Assembly (NCBI RefSeq): GCF_914767665.1
Contig: NC_059502.1
Coordinates: forward strand, 46,970,753-47,034,752
Source of the DNA: Harmonia axyridis
Lineage: Eukaryota > Arthropoda > Insecta > Coleoptera > Coccinellidae
Direction: 5' to 3'
DNA length: 64,000 nucleotides
Part shown: in pieces, positions 30,600 through 42,110 of the stretch
Layout: each line of letters opens with the position of its first letter
Position numbering within the stretch: the stretch's first letter is position 1
The notes under the pieces: model-generated
What the model was told of the DNA's origin: nothing
Database searches by the model: none
What the model saw: only the letters and a program-made list of their open reading frames with translations
Made by a program: the position numbers and the translations under genes

Positions 30600-33080
30600 A
30601 ATTTTCTATCTCTGGTTAACGTGTTTTCTCTTTCTAAAGACAAGGTATCAGAAAAATATCATGATGATTTTGAGGGATTAGGAAGTTTTCCTGGTAAACA
30701 AACCATATAGTTTTGTTTTGAAAGATGATGTTAAACTGTTTGTTTTCCCTGCTAGACGAATTCCCAAAAGACTCTTGCCTGAATTTAAAAAATGCTTGAA
30801 AAGAACAGAAAATTATTGCTATTTGTAAACAAATAGAACCAACTGATTGGGTGAATAACATTGTTGTTACAGAATAAAGTAATGAAACTTTAAGAAATTG
30901 CCTTGATCCAACTGTTCTGAATAAATATATTAAAATAGAACATTTTCAAATTTCTTCACCTTATCAGTTGTTAACAGATCTAATAAATAAAAAATATTTT
31001 TCAATATAAGATCTTAAAGACTCTTTTTATTAGATAAAATTAGATGAATATTCCTCTGAACTCTCAACTTTTGCAACATTTTCAGGAAGATATAGATTTT
31101 TGAGATTACCTTTCGATATTAATACTGCAGCTGAGGTTTTTCAGAGACATAATACCCTTGTTTTCGGAGTTATTCTTGGTAATTAAATTTACATAGATGA
31201 TTTAATTATATCAGGCAGTACAGAACAAGAGCATGATGAGGTATCAAAAAAGGTTTTAGATAGGGCTAAAAAACAAGAGATTGTTTACAATAAAAATAAA
31301 TTTCAGTTTAAGAAGAGGAAAATTGAAGTTTAAGGATTTATTGTATCTGAAAAAGAAATGGAAATTGATTCAGATAGAATAGAGACTATAATGAAGATAG
31401 AGAATCCAAAGAACAGAAAGGAACTCCTAAGATTTTTAGGTCTTGTTAAACATTTAGGCAAGTTTATACCAAATTTGTCTCAAATAACAGCGCCCCTGAG
31501 GCAACTCACTTGCGATAATGTCCTTTGGAATTGGGAAAATATTCATTCGGAAAAAGTTGAATGTATAAAAAGAACTTTAACTTCACCTCCTTGAATAATC
31601 CATTATGATGATAAAAGACCTATTATTATACAATGTGATGCAAGTTAAAATGGAATGGGTGCTTGCTTATTACAGAATGGAAAACCAATAGCATTTATCA
31701 GCAGGGCTCTTACAGATTGTGAGAAAAGATATGCTTGTATTGAAAGAAAAATGGGTGCTATTTTATTCGCGGCCGAGCATTTTAACTATTACATATATAG
31801 TCTTGATAATGTGCTAGTACAAACAGACCATAAACCTTTAGTCAATATTTTCAAGAAGGGTTTCAATAAACTGTCAAGCAGATTAATGATACTTAAATCA
31901 CTTAAAAATAATTTTGATATTTCTTATTTGCCAGGTAAAAAGATGCTTATTGCTGATATATTGTCTAGGGCTCCTTTGAAATGTTCTACCGAAGAACAAT
32001 TAGAAAATTCTCATATCATTAGCTCAACTTCTAAGTTTATCCCAATGAGTAAACAAAAATTATGCGAGTTGAAGAAAGAATATGGAAGGAATGAGGTTCT
32101 CACATTAATACGAAAATACATATCTACAATATAGCCAAAAAATTTCAAAAAGTTACCGGATTCAAGAAAATTTTTTCAAATTAGACATGAGCTGAGCGTT
32201 GATAATGATTTAATTTTGTATGGTTATAGAATAATGATTCCAAGAAATTTGAGATATTAAATGTTGCAGAAATTTACATAAAGGTCATTTAGGCATCAAT
32301 AAATGTAGGAATAGGGCAAATGAGTGTATTTATTGGCCAAATATGAGTAGATACATTGTTGATTATGTAAATAATTGTCATATCTGCCTTAAATTCAGAA
32401 ATAATAACCCTCGTTTACCAATGTTATCTCATGATATACCCAAAAGATCATGGAAGAAAATTGGTGCCGATATTTGCGATAACAATAGTAAAATATTTTT
32501 AGCGATAATGAATTATTATTCAAAATGGATTGAGTTGAGAGGTTTGAGATATAAAACGGCACAGGAAGTGTCTAGATTTTTTATGAAAATTTTTGCTTAT
32601 CATGGATTTCCTGACTACCTTATAGCTGATATAATCAACCATTCAATTCAGTTCACCTGAGAAATTTTCTTGAAGATTACAATATAACTTTGATAACGTC
32701 CAGTCCAAACTATCCTCGTGGCAATGGATTAGCGAGAAAATGTTTGAATATCTGCAAAAATATGTTGAATAGGTATTGCGCTGAGGGAGGAAATTTAGAT
32801 TTTTATCTTTTGAAGTACAGAAATACTCCGATACCAGATATTGGCTTGTCACCAGCACAAATACTATATAATAGACGTTTGAAAGTCAATTTACCTTCTG
32901 TGGATACCATGCTTGAACCTAAATTAATAAACAATAAAGAATTACGTAACAATTCAAAATTTCGTCAACATAAGCAAAAATTGTGCTACGATAAACATAC
33001 AAAAAATTTGCAAGAAGAACTTTTCGCACATCAGTTATGCGATACCTCATACACCCCTCTGTGTGCTTCAACCACATTAA
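30600..33080 (+). pseudogene. Ty3/gypsy retrotransposon pol relic (RT, RNase H, integrase)
   Basis: Pieces appear in the correct order on the plus strand. RT fingers lie near 30640-31000 (FEGLGSFPGK; EPTDWVNNIV; KIEHFQISSPYQLL). RT palm follows at about 31010-31340 (FATFSGRYRFLRLPF; IYIDDLII as catalytic YIDD). The RT thumb is at 31358-31594 (RKELLRFLGLVKHLGKFIPN). RNase H is at 31620-32134 (GMGACLLQNGKPIAFISRAL; VQTDHKPLVNIF; LPGKKMLIADILSRAP). Integrase is at 32280-33030 (YIVDYVNNCHICLKFR; DICDNNSKIF; SPNYPRGNGLARK). At least a dozen stops and frameshifts break it, so it is long dead. Gag and the 5' LTR are not seen. The relic is cut near 33083 by a LINE tail in the opposite orientation. 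Confidence 0.88.
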
Positions 33081-33082
33081 AT

Positions 33083-33776
33083 TATATTGTATTATAATAA
33101 TATAATATAATAATAAACTTTATTTAGCACTCATCTATTGAAAACAATACAAATATAATCCACTAACTCAATTCAATCCTTCATAAATATAACTCATTAA
33201 ACATTTTTTGAATTCTCTATAGTTATTACAATATTTGATCTTTTCAGGTAGTTTATTGAAGACAAGTTATCCCCTGCTAAATGTGGATTTATTCATTAAT
33301 GTAGTATTAAGTTTTTCTATGTAGAAATCATCTCTACGTCGTGTATTATAATTATGTATCTCATTAGCAAATTTTAGGTTTTCACTCAAATATTCAGGTA
33401 ACATTTCATTCCTTGCTTTGAATATCAAATCTAATGTTCTATAAATAATCCTTTGATTGACACTCATCAATTTCAAACATATCAACATATTTCTTATGGG
33501 AGTTCTTTTATTACATTTCAAAATAATTCTCATACCTCTATTTTGTACTTTTTGTAACTTATCTATGCTACCTTTATTTAAATTGAACATAACTGACGAG
33601 CAATAATCCACATGAGGTAGTACCAATGATCTAAACAACATCAGTGACGTATTCTTATCAATTTTACCCCTTATTCTAGATATGAAACCAACCTTTTTGG
33701 ACATTTTATTTGCGATATAATCCACGTGAAACTGAAACTTTAAATTCTCGTCTAAAATCAATTCTAAGTATTTCAT
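33083..33776 (-). pseudogene. CR1/Jockey-type LINE, RT C-terminus and 3' end
   Basis: The minus strand (33267-33776) encodes KYLELILDENLKFQFHVDYI, LVLPHVDYCSSVMF, KLQKVQNRGMRIILKCNKR and NYNTRRRDDFYIEKL, which is the conserved region downstream of the RT in CR1/L2/Jockey-like LINEs. After the stop there is an AATAAA signal (near 33113) and an ATTATATT-type microsatellite tail (33083-33110). A 5'-truncated insertion ending in a simple-repeat tail is the normal outcome of target-primed retrotransposition. It sits at the end of the gypsy pol, consistent with insertion into that older element. Confidence 0.8.
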
Positions 33777-33780
33777 TTTT

Positions 33781-34930
33781 TATATATTTATATTTTTTTT
33801 ATATGGTATGGTTAGGTTTTTATATGGTAAGGTTAGATGTTGGCATGCAACTTATACCTTGTTGTGATTCATTTTGTATAATTATTTCTAATGTTACCTT
33901 TTTATCCTTGTAATGAGACTTTTGTAGTCTGTTAAGATGTAAATAAATAGAAGAAGGAATAGTTGGAAGTAAATTTTTTTTTCAATTGAATGATAAGTGG
34001 GAAAATGGCATTATATCTTGAGGTTGTGATGAACCAAGACTTTTCATAGTAAAGGATGGTTTAAGAAAATTTTATAGACGGAATAGGCAGCATTTATTTG
34101 TTAAAAAAAAAACACCTATAGAGAATTTACTTTTTAATAAGTTCTGTTCATAATACATGTCATTGAAATGTTCTGTATATTTGATTTTGTTTATTTGATT
34201 GTATACTTATGTAACATAATAATGATCAATTTGTAGTCTTATAGGAGGGGATGTAAGGTAATAAGAAGATTTCTTATTTTGTTTCTGTGGTTTGATAGCA
34301 TGCGCAAATTAGAACATATTAACCGATACAGATGAATGAGTAAGTATGATACATAAAATACATAGACGGGAGATAGTTATCAAACACATCGTTACAGTGA
34401 CAAATAAATAGTTTAACTTCAGAGCTACACCTTCTTATGTTAGATATTGATTACAATGAGATATAAGACCGAATGAATCCATCAAATAAGCCAGTAATAA
34501 AATCTTCTTTCCCGATGTAGTAATCAAAGCGGATAACATAATTTCCATCAAGAATAATGCATGATTGTGCATGTCCCCTTTTGTGAAACGTAATACCTAC
34601 ATGGATATTGGCTTAAACCTGTGCGTGGCCAGTTACTCACCTTTGCGGCATGCTGGGATAGATCTCGATTGACGTAGAGTCGATGGTATGCTGTGTTCTG
34701 TCCCTTCCCAATTGCACACATCGCATTGATTGTAAAATATTACCGCATTCATAAACCAATAAAAGATAATCATTCAGCTGTACTTTATACCAGAACTGGT
34801 ACCATTCAACTCAGATTGCATTATTTGGAAACTTGAAATTTAAATCTATCTGTTTTATTATTCTTGCACAGCTATCTATGTGATCAGAATAGGTAATCAG
34901 TTCATGAATTCTCAGTATAAATGTATCGAA
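33781..34930 (+). other. Non-coding; possible gypsy 3' end with polypurine tract and LTR start
   Basis: No coding frame is credible here. AGGAGGGGA at 34243-34251 is followed by TGTAAGGTAATAAG, which looks like a polypurine tract and the TG start of an LTR on the strand of the gypsy relic. The end of such an LTR could not be located and no second copy exists in the window to confirm it. Confidence 0.3.
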
Positions 34931-35192
34931 CAAAATTTAGGTTATTCGAGCATCAAGAGGATATCTCTTGTTATCTTTTATAAAAGATAGTTTTGAATTT
35001 GCAAGTTTGATTAATAATATGGAACAACCTGATAACTATGTGCTGATCAGTTTAGATGTTGTATCATTGTTCGGTAATATTTCTGTAGACTTGGCAGTTT
35101 TAAAATTGGGAGGTTTTAGCATTGCATACTGAAATTCCACAGAGTTTATTATTATGGTTAGGTTTTTGTTTAACTCCAATTATTTCATTCTC

Positions 35193-35433
35193 GATGATTA
35201 AAAAGTAAAATAACTTATTTCCGCTTTATATATTTATTTTCACAACAATTGTTTCGTCATGATAACATGACTTCGTCAGGTGAGCATGGTAACTGTTACC
35301 ATGCTCACCTGACGAAGTCTATCATGACGAAACAATTGTTGTGAAAATAAATATATAAAGCGGAAATAAGTTATTTTACTTTTTAATCATCAAGATGAAT
35401 TTCCGACAAGTAAAGACTGAGACAATCAAACAC
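35193..35433. mobile_element. 241-bp fold-back insertion carrying hammerhead-like motifs in both arms
   Basis: Arms 35193-35293 and 35295-35391 are reverse complements except for a 4-base length difference. They are followed by a 42-bp single tail (35392-35433). TTATTTCATTCTC flanks it on both sides (35180-35192 and 35434-35446), a 13-bp target duplication. Left arm, minus strand: CUGACGA (35273-35279), extra A, stem II GUCAUG/CAUGAC, GAAA, palindrome CAAUUG. The right arm repeats this on the plus strand with a shortened stem II. No coding. It resembles a non-autonomous retroelement built from PLE terminal sequence. Confidence 0.8.
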
Positions 35434-36036
35434 TTATTTCATTCTCAACAACAATATTTATAGTAAAGTTTTTGGTTCTCCTGTGGGTTCGAACTTCAGT
35501 CCCATAATAGCTAGATTGGTTATGGACCTTGTACTTGATAGTGTTTTGGAAGATGTAACTTTTGATATTCCACTGATTAAAAAATATGTTGATGATATAA
35601 TTTGCTCTGTTCCGCAAGATTAAAATGAGTTTTATGAGTTTAATAGTTACAATGAGTATATACAGTTTACAATAGAGGAAGAAACTAACAATGTTTCGTT
35701 TTTGGATATGAAAGTTTTGCGTTCTGATGACAACAGATTGAGGACTGATTGGCACAGAGACAGCACGAGTTCGGGTAGATATGTTAACTATCTGTCCAGT
35801 TAACCATTAAAACAAAAAATAAATTTGATACTGGGGATGAAACAGAGAGTTATTAAGGTTTACCAACCTACTTTTCATAGGAAAAATTTTAGAATACTGC
35901 ATGATTTGACGGTGAAGAATGGTTATCCAAAGCTCCTGTTGAGTAGACTTATTTTTAATACAGCCAGGAAAGATCGGTTAGTTCAGGTTGATAGGGAGGA
36001 GACAGTGACCCTGGAATGGTTGTTTCTGCGCTACAT

Positions 36037-36071
36037 GAAACTCCTGAACGAATACGTTCAGGAGTTTCACA
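36037..36071. repeat. Small perfect hairpin inside the PLE family 5 relic
   Basis: TGAAACTCCTGAACG and its exact complement around a 4-base AATA loop, sitting where the RT-nuclease linker coding should continue. GCGCT occurs on either side of the inserted segment. Confidence 0.7.
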
Positions 36072-36299
36072 TAATAATGTGTGCATCACTGCGCTCATGA
36101 TGTTACGGACAAGCTGATCGGTGTGTTGAAGGATCCAAATATTCAGATAGCTCTGAGGAACCAATTTAACGTAAACCTGTTGTTCTCCAAGTTGAATGAC
36201 AAAATAGATTATATGAAGATGAGTGGTGTGGTATATAATATCCCATATTCGTCGTGTGAAAAGCAATATACAGATTTGGAAAATTCACTCAGAAACCCA

Positions 36300-37095
36300 G
36301 GATTTAGCGTACAAATCTGCAAGTCGATCTGCTCCAATGGAACAGTGGAAGAATCGAAATATGAGTGCTGTTGAATCAAGTGAACCTTGTGCGAGTAATC
36401 GAATTACCGATCAAGTCGATAAGACTGATAGAACTGTTCGAAATATTTTCAGAAGGCATGGTTATCAATCTCATAAGGTTAAAACAACTCAGGAGATTTT
36501 TCCAGAGGACCATATCAAACAAATGAAATTTTGTGAAACGATAAAGGAGAAAGAAAATGAAAATGGTTCATTTTTGAGCAATGTCTTATTTACTGATGAG
36601 TCATCATTTTCCTTGAATAGAAAACATAACCCATCAATAGTAAGATATTGGTCTAGAAAGAATAAACGTCTGAGTATTCCCAAGCGTACCCAGTATCCTA
36701 AAAAAGTTAATGTTTGGACTGGAATACTGCCGAATTACATCGTTGAGCGATTTTTCATCGACGGTAACCTAAACACTGCAAAATATTTTGAGCTTTTAGA
36801 AAACAGAATTATTCCGACAGTTTGACAGTTACCAATTGACGATCTTGTCTGGTTTCAACAGGATGGCTGTCCAAGTCACAACGCACGAGCAGTCACACAA
36901 TATCTCGGGACTACATTTTCTGACCGTGTCATTTCTACAAATGGCACGATCAAATGGCCTCCCAGGTCACCAGATTTATCTCCCAATGATTTTTGTCTTT
37001 GAGGATATCTGAAAAATTTGATTTAAGGGCATGAAATTGACAGAGCGACAAATCTTGTTGAATTAAGGTCCAAAGTAATCGAACTTTGTGCCAAA
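36300..37095 (+). pseudogene. Tc1/mariner-like DDE transposase relic
   Basis: The frame from about 36310 to 36825 has a helix-turn-helix-like stretch (DRTVRNIFRRHGYQSHKVKT), the first catalytic region VLFTDESSFSLNRKHN (first Asp) and KKVNVWTGIL. After a stop it continues with DLVWFQQDGCPSHNA (second Asp) and KWPPRSPDLSPNDF (third acidic position); a stop in that block and another downstream break it. This is the IS630-Tc1-mariner superfamily in the same broad group as the transposase at 40369-41022, but a distinct lineage. TIRs were not found. It is fused upstream to the PLE family 5 relic and downstream to LINE sequence near 37095. Confidence 0.75.
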
Positions 37096-39500
37096 ATAGC
37101 AACTATGCCGAATCTGTTCAGAGAGATGAAATTATATTTATAGCAGGGGACTTTAACATCGAAATGAGGGAAGAGAGTAACACTAAAAACAGGTTATTTA
37201 CTCTTTTGAATCATTTTTCTGCTGAACCTCAAATTAATGACTATACCAGAGTAACTCATCTTTCAAAAAGTTCTCTAGATATAATATATGTACTAACTTT
37301 GTGGGTAAGCTGAAAGCTGAGGTTTAAGAGTACCACATTTCTGATCATAGGGCTCAAAAAGTATCTTTTGAAATAATTAATACTTGTAAGAATGTACTTT
37401 CTCGAAAAAGATTTTTCACTGAAAAAGAACAAAGAACTTTTCCGAAGTAAACTTGCACAGCAAACATGGACAAATGTTTATCTGACCGAAAAATCTAATG
37501 TCAATGAACAATGGCGTGTTTTCAGTAATCAATTCATAAGCCTTTTCAATGAATGTTTTCCTTTAACTCTAGTACATACGAAAAAGAAAATTCACTTTGA
37601 AGTGAATGCTAACATAAGACGGGCAAAAAATTGCTTGAATATTCTGCTAGTTTTATCTGAATACGATTCATCTTACAAAAATCAGTATAGTCTTTGTGAA
37701 AAAGAGTATGACAAAATGTTAAAACTGGAAAAATTTAGAGTTTTCGAAGAGAGAATAGCGAAATCGGATTGTAAGATGAAATCTGTGTGGGCTATATGCA
37801 AAGAATTGACAGGAAGAAGTTGTAATGAACAAAATTCAACACGAAATAATTCAAAAAAATTTGCCAATGACTTCAATGATTACCTTGTTAATATAGTACA
37901 AAATATTTCTGCAAATCAAAGCAATATCCCTTTCGAATGTATGATTCAAGATAATAATTGCTCTATATTTCTTAAACCGGTCACCACACATGAACTTGTA
38001 GATTTGTCTCATCATCTGAAAAATAAACTTTGTTCTGGTTATGACGACGTACCTATTGCCATCGTGAAATCATCAATAAGAGAACTGTCAGAAATTATCT
38101 GTTACATCATTAATAACTCTATGAAATATTCAATCTATCCTGATCAATTGAAATTTGCTATTATCAAACCATTATTTAAAAAGGGGGATCCTGATGATCT
38201 GGGTAATTACAGACCCATTAGTTTGTTGCCTGCTTTTTCAAAAATTTTCGAAATGGTGATGATTTCTAGACTGCTCAATTTTATGAATGAACACAATATT
38301 TTCTCCAAATTCCAACATGGCTATCTTAAAGGCAAATCAACAAATACCGCCATATATCAGTTCATAAATGCAATTTTGAATCACTTAGAGAACAAACATT
38401 TAGCTTTAGGTCTCTGTATTGATCTTAGCAAGGCTTTCGATTGCGTTAACCATGAGCTTTTACTGCTGAAATTAGATAAATATGGCAGAAAAAGAAGAGC
38501 GAATGAATGGATACGTTCTTTTCTCACAAATAGAAAGTAACAGGTTTCAGTTGATAAGTCTATCAAATCTGATATCAAAATTGTCAATACCGGTATAGCA
38601 CAAGGGAGTATAGCTGGACTCATTTTATTCATAGTTTTAAAAAATGACCTTCCTCCATCATTAGATTGTTGCCTTACGACGAATTATGTCGATGACACTA
38701 ATATATTAGTGGGAGGGAAAAATATACCAGAAGTTCTCGAAAAAGCAGAAACCATCTTTATTAACGCAAAACGGTGGTTCGATATGAATAAACTGAAAAT
38801 AAATGAATCTAAAACCAATTTAATGCTATTCAGAACTAAACAATCAAATTTGACCAAACCAGAAATTATTGAATTTGAAAATCATACAATGTATCCAGTA
38901 ACAACTACAAAATTCTTAGGGGTGAATATTGATGAAAATTTAAATTGGGAAACGCATATAAGTCAATTACGCTTGAAATTGGGAAGTATTGGATACTGAA
39001 TCAAAACTGTCGCTAATTACATGAACATGAATACATTTAAAATTCTGTATTTTGCTAACTTTGAGTCAAATCTGAAGTATGGTATAATTTTTTGGGGAAG
39101 CAACTCTAAAATTTAATCAGTTTTCATTGTGCAGAAAAGAACTCTAAGAAAAATATATAACATGAAATTTAAACAATCATGCAGAGGCAAATTTTAGACT
39201 TTGTCTATCATGACTGTATATGTATGTATATATTTATGAATGTTTGTTGTTCACTTTCAAAAATAGAAATCAATTTGATACAGCCACAGTCATGATTATG
39301 CTACCAGAACACATGATTTAATTTATCCAGAGCACAGGTTCACTTAGAAAAAGGTCCTTTTTATATGTGCACAAAAATTTTTAATAAGTTGCCTAACAAT
39401 ATGAAATGTTGTAATAGTTTTAATAAATTCAAGAAAGATGTTGAAAATTTGTTAACTAATCTTGAACCATATAATATGAACGATTACTTCAATTTCTGAG
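37095..39500 (+). pseudogene. CR1/Jockey-type LINE ORF2 relic
   Basis: It starts with the end of an apurinic-type endonuclease (IIFIAGDFNIEM, later SSLDIIYV). The linker and RT follow in a long frame (37392-38540): FKKGDPDDLGNYRPISLLPA, FQHGYLKGKSTNTA and motif A LGLCIDLSKAFDCVNHELLL. A stop at 38538-38540 interrupts. Motif B (TGIAQGSIAGLILFIV) and motif C NYVDDTNIL come next, then the frame 38709-38999 with FDMNKLKINESKTNLMLF and FLGVNIDENLNWETHI. The usual C-terminal block (IFNKLPNNMK, NSFNKFKKDVENLL) ends at TGA 39497-39499. At least three stops plus decayed parts near 39000-39350 make it inactive. Layout fits CR1/L2/Jockey-like LINEs; exact clade undecided. Confidence 0.82.
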
Positions 39501-39505
39501 AATTC

Positions 39506-39544
39506 AGACACGTGTTTCGGGCCGAAAGCCCGAAACACGTGTCT
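39506..39544. repeat. Palindrome with a partial hammerhead-like motif
   Basis: AGACACGTGTTTCGGGC (39506-39522) and its exact complement (39528-39544) with a 5-base spacer. Each arm contains CCCGAAACACGUGUC: GAAA followed by a CACGUG palindrome and UC, the 3' half of a hammerhead-like core. The CUGANGA half is absent. Confidence 0.7.
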
Positions 39545-39589
39545 ACGGTTAGTATTTCTCTGAGGGGGACTGTCCTTATCCTTATGATT

Positions 39590-39595
<6 letters not shown>

Positions 39596-39652
<57 letters not shown>

Positions 39653-39657
39653 TAATT

Positions 39658-39707
<50 letters not shown>

Positions 39708-39730
39708 TAATTTATATATATATATATATA
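39596..39730. repeat. (TA)n microsatellite with ACATATATAATTT interruptions
   Basis: TA tract of about 135 bp, with two imperfect interruptions, immediately before the fold-back transposon. Confidence 0.95.
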
Positions 39731-40368
39731 CAGGGTGTCCGGGGAATAACTGTACATACTCTTACCAGAGATAGAGTTGGACTAGCTGATTACTGATTGA
39801 CTGTGAAAAATTAATTTCTGGATTGCCCTAGAAAGATACAGGGTGATTTTCCAACTTCATGGAGATACTTAGACCATCATAAAATCCAAACTTATTGACG
39901 AATAGTATTGAAACTTGGGAGATTATTGGTACATGCTAAGGTCGAGTCAGAACGATATCAATTATTTCATTATTCCAGGGCCGGACTCATTAATCTTCAT
40001 TAAAATTGTTCAGGGTAAAAAAAACACTTTGTATTTCGAATTACAAATAATTGATTCGCTTTTTAGAAAGAAGCTAAATTAAGCTTCAATTTGCGGTATC
40101 GCTTAAAGTTGTCACATCAACAATTACTTTTTTATGAATTTTTGAATTTGGATAAAGTTCGAAAAATTGAATTTTTCACCATGAAGAGAACTGAAAATCA
40201 CATGTTTGAATATAAAATGCGAAAGTATTAGTAAAAAATTTTCAAAAAAGTTCAGAGCTTTAATAAGCACATTCGATAACGAAACAATAACAAATGAAAC
40301 AAACTAAAATACATTGAAGAGTACCTAATAAAAACGAAAATAGGAACGAATGAATTGCAGAGTCAACG

Positions 40369-41022
40369 TTATTTCAGAAGTGGTTCGAAATGAAAACCAT
40401 TAGCTTGTATACATTTCTCTTGCCGAATGTTCAAATTGGATACAGCCTTGCGAATCATATCGCCATTATTTCTTAAAATATCGCAACAGTTGATAATTCT
40501 GTTCATCAGTTGTTCTCTTGACTGGATTTCTTCAGAATATACCATATCCTTCAATTTTCCCCATAAAAAATAATCTAGCGGGTTGAAATCTGGAGATCGA
40601 GGAGGCCATGGAATGGGTCCTCCTCGACCTATCCACCTATTTGGATAGGTATTGTCGAGGTAACTTCTCACTTCCAAACCAAAATGAGGTCCAGCTCCAT
40701 CATGCTGGAAATAAATTCCTCTAATATTTATTCCTTGTAGCATGCCGGGTAAAATATTTTGTAAGAAATCTAGATAAATCGCACTTGTAAGGCGACCGTC
40801 AAAAAAATGAGGCCCAATCGAATGTTTGTTTATCACACCACACCAAACATTTACTGAAAATTCATGTTGTGAATTTCTCAATCTTATACTGTGTGGATTA
40901 TTTTCGGCCCAAATATGCGAGTTATGAATATTGAACACCGTCTCTGGTGAATTGAGCCTCATCACTGAATATTGTTCTGTACTGTAGTGACTCTGTGATT
41001 TGCTATCCAATGTGATAAACAA
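40369..41022 (-). CDS. Tc1/mariner-like DDE transposase, C-terminal portion (left arm)
   Basis: A 217-codon open frame: EFSVNVWCGVI (strand before the second Asp), IYFQHDGAGPHFGLEV (second Asp in QHDGA), IPWPPRSPDFNPLDYFLWG (third acidic position) and the C-terminus KCIQANGFHFEPLLK. The first Asp block lies in or before the spacer, and the N-terminal DNA-binding part is absent. No stops occur in the retained part. Together with the remnants at 21084, 28321 and 56510 this links the CAGGGTG ends with one transposase family whose proteins end in (G/F)HFEP/QLL. Confidence 0.8.
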   Translation of the reverse strand: MFITLDSKSQSHYSTEQYSVMRLNSPETVFNIHNSHIWAENNPHSIRLRNSQHEFSVNVWCGVINKHSIGPHFFDGRLTSAIYLDFLQNILPGMLQGINIRGIYFQHDGAGPHFGLEVRSYLDNTYPNRWIGRGGPIPWPPRSPDFNPLDYFLWGKLKDMVYSEEIQSREQLMNRIINCCDILRNNGDMIRKAVSNLNIRQEKCIQANGFHFEPLLK

Positions 41023-41461
41023 ACATTTGATTGGGCCTCTTTTTTTTGACGGTCGCCTTACAAGTGCGATTTATCTAGATTTCTTACAAAATATTTTACC
41101 TGGCATGCTACAAGGAATAAACATTAGAGGAATTTATTTCCAGCATGATGGAGCTGGACCTCAATTTGGTTTGGAAGTGAGAAGTTACCTCGACAATACC
41201 TATCCAAATAGGTGGATAGGTCGAGGAGGACCTATTCCATGGCCTCCTCAATCTCCAGATTTCAGCCCGCTAGATTATTTTTCATGGGAAAAATTGAAGG
41301 ATATGGTATATTCTGAAGAAATCCAGTCAAGAGAACAACTGATGAACAGAATTATCAACTGTTTCGATATTTTAAGGAATAATGGCGATATGATTCGCAA
41401 GGCTGTATCCAATTTGAACATACAAGCTAATGGTTTTCATTTCGAACCACTTCTGAAATAA
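41011..41461 (+). pseudogene. Tc1/mariner-like transposase, C-terminal portion (right arm)
   Basis: A mirror copy of the frame at 40369-40837. It starts abruptly inside the catalytic domain (VINKHLIGPLFFDGRL), keeps QHDGAGPQFGLEV and WPPQSPDFSPLDYFSW, and ends QANGFHFEPLLK. A few codons before the end are deleted relative to the left arm, which has RQEKCIQANG. It has no start or N-terminus, so it is non-functional. Confidence 0.8.
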
Positions 41462-42110
41462 CGTTGACTCTGCAATTCATTCGTTCCTATTTTCGTTTTT
41501 ATTAGGTACTCTTCAATGTATTTTAGTTTGATTCATTTGTTATTGTTTCGTTATCGAATGTGCTTATTAAAGCTCTGAACTTTTTTGAAAATTTTCTACT
41601 AATACTTTCGCATTTTATATTCAAACATGAGATTTTCAGTTCTCTTCATGTTGAAAAATTCAATTTTTCGAACTATATCCAAATTCAAAAATTCATAAAA
41701 AAATAATTGTTGATGTGACAACTTTAAGCGATACCGCAAATTGAAGCTTAATTTAGCTTCTTTCTAAAAAGCAAATCAATTATTTGTAATTCGAAATACA
41801 AAGTGTTTTTTTTACCCTGAACAATTTTAATGAAGATTAATGAGTCCGGCCCTGGAATAATGAAATAATTGATATCGTTCTGACTCGACCTTAGCATGTA
41901 CCAATAATCTCCCAAGTTTCAATACTATTCGTCAATAAGTTTGGATTTTATGATGGTCTAAGTATCTCCATGAAGTTGGAAAATCACCCTGTATCTTTCT
42001 AGGGCAATCCAGAAATTAATTTTTCACAGTCAATCAGTAATCAGCTAGTCCAACTCTATCTCTGGTAAGAGTATGTACAGTTATTCCCCGGACACCCTGT
42101 ATATATTCCA

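Larger units (their letters stand above)
34960..36290 (+). pseudogene. Penelope-like element (family 5), RT to GIY-YIG, interrupted by a fold-back insertion
   Basis: The plus strand shows RT motif A (NYVLISLDVVSLFGNIS, about 35033-35090), motif B (FGSPVGSNFSPIIARLVMD, from about 35470), motif C KKYVDDIIC (about 35580-35605), VSFLDMKVL, the GRYVNYLSS block and KNGYPKLLLSRL. A GIY-YIG remnant (MSGVVYNIPYSSCEKQY) follows near 36215. A 241-bp insertion with a 13-bp target duplication (35193-35433) splits the RT between NSNYFIL and the next strand. Without it the RT frame is continuous across the break. A second small disruption is a hairpin at 36037-36071. Several stops and the loss of the nuclease C-terminus make it inactive; a transposase relic follows. 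Confidence 0.85.
39731..42099. mobile_element. Fold-back CAGGGTGTCC-type Tc1/mariner-like element with ~1.1-kb arms
   Basis: It begins CAGGGTGTCCGGGGAATAAC at 39731 and ends with the complement at 42099, with TA on both outer sides. The left arm (39731-40837) and right arm (41011-42099) are reverse complements with scattered substitutions and small indels. A 173-bp spacer holds transposase sequence present only on the left. Both arms carry the same transposase C-terminal region in opposite orientation, so this is a head-to-head dimer of one 5'-truncated element. Substitutions between the arms mean the structure is not a fresh assembly duplicate. Confidence 0.9.

Noticed and set aside
35241..35345. 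Rho-independent-like terminator hairpin
   Set aside because: Eukaryotic sequence; the hairpin is the fold-back element with hammerhead-like parts and a target duplication.
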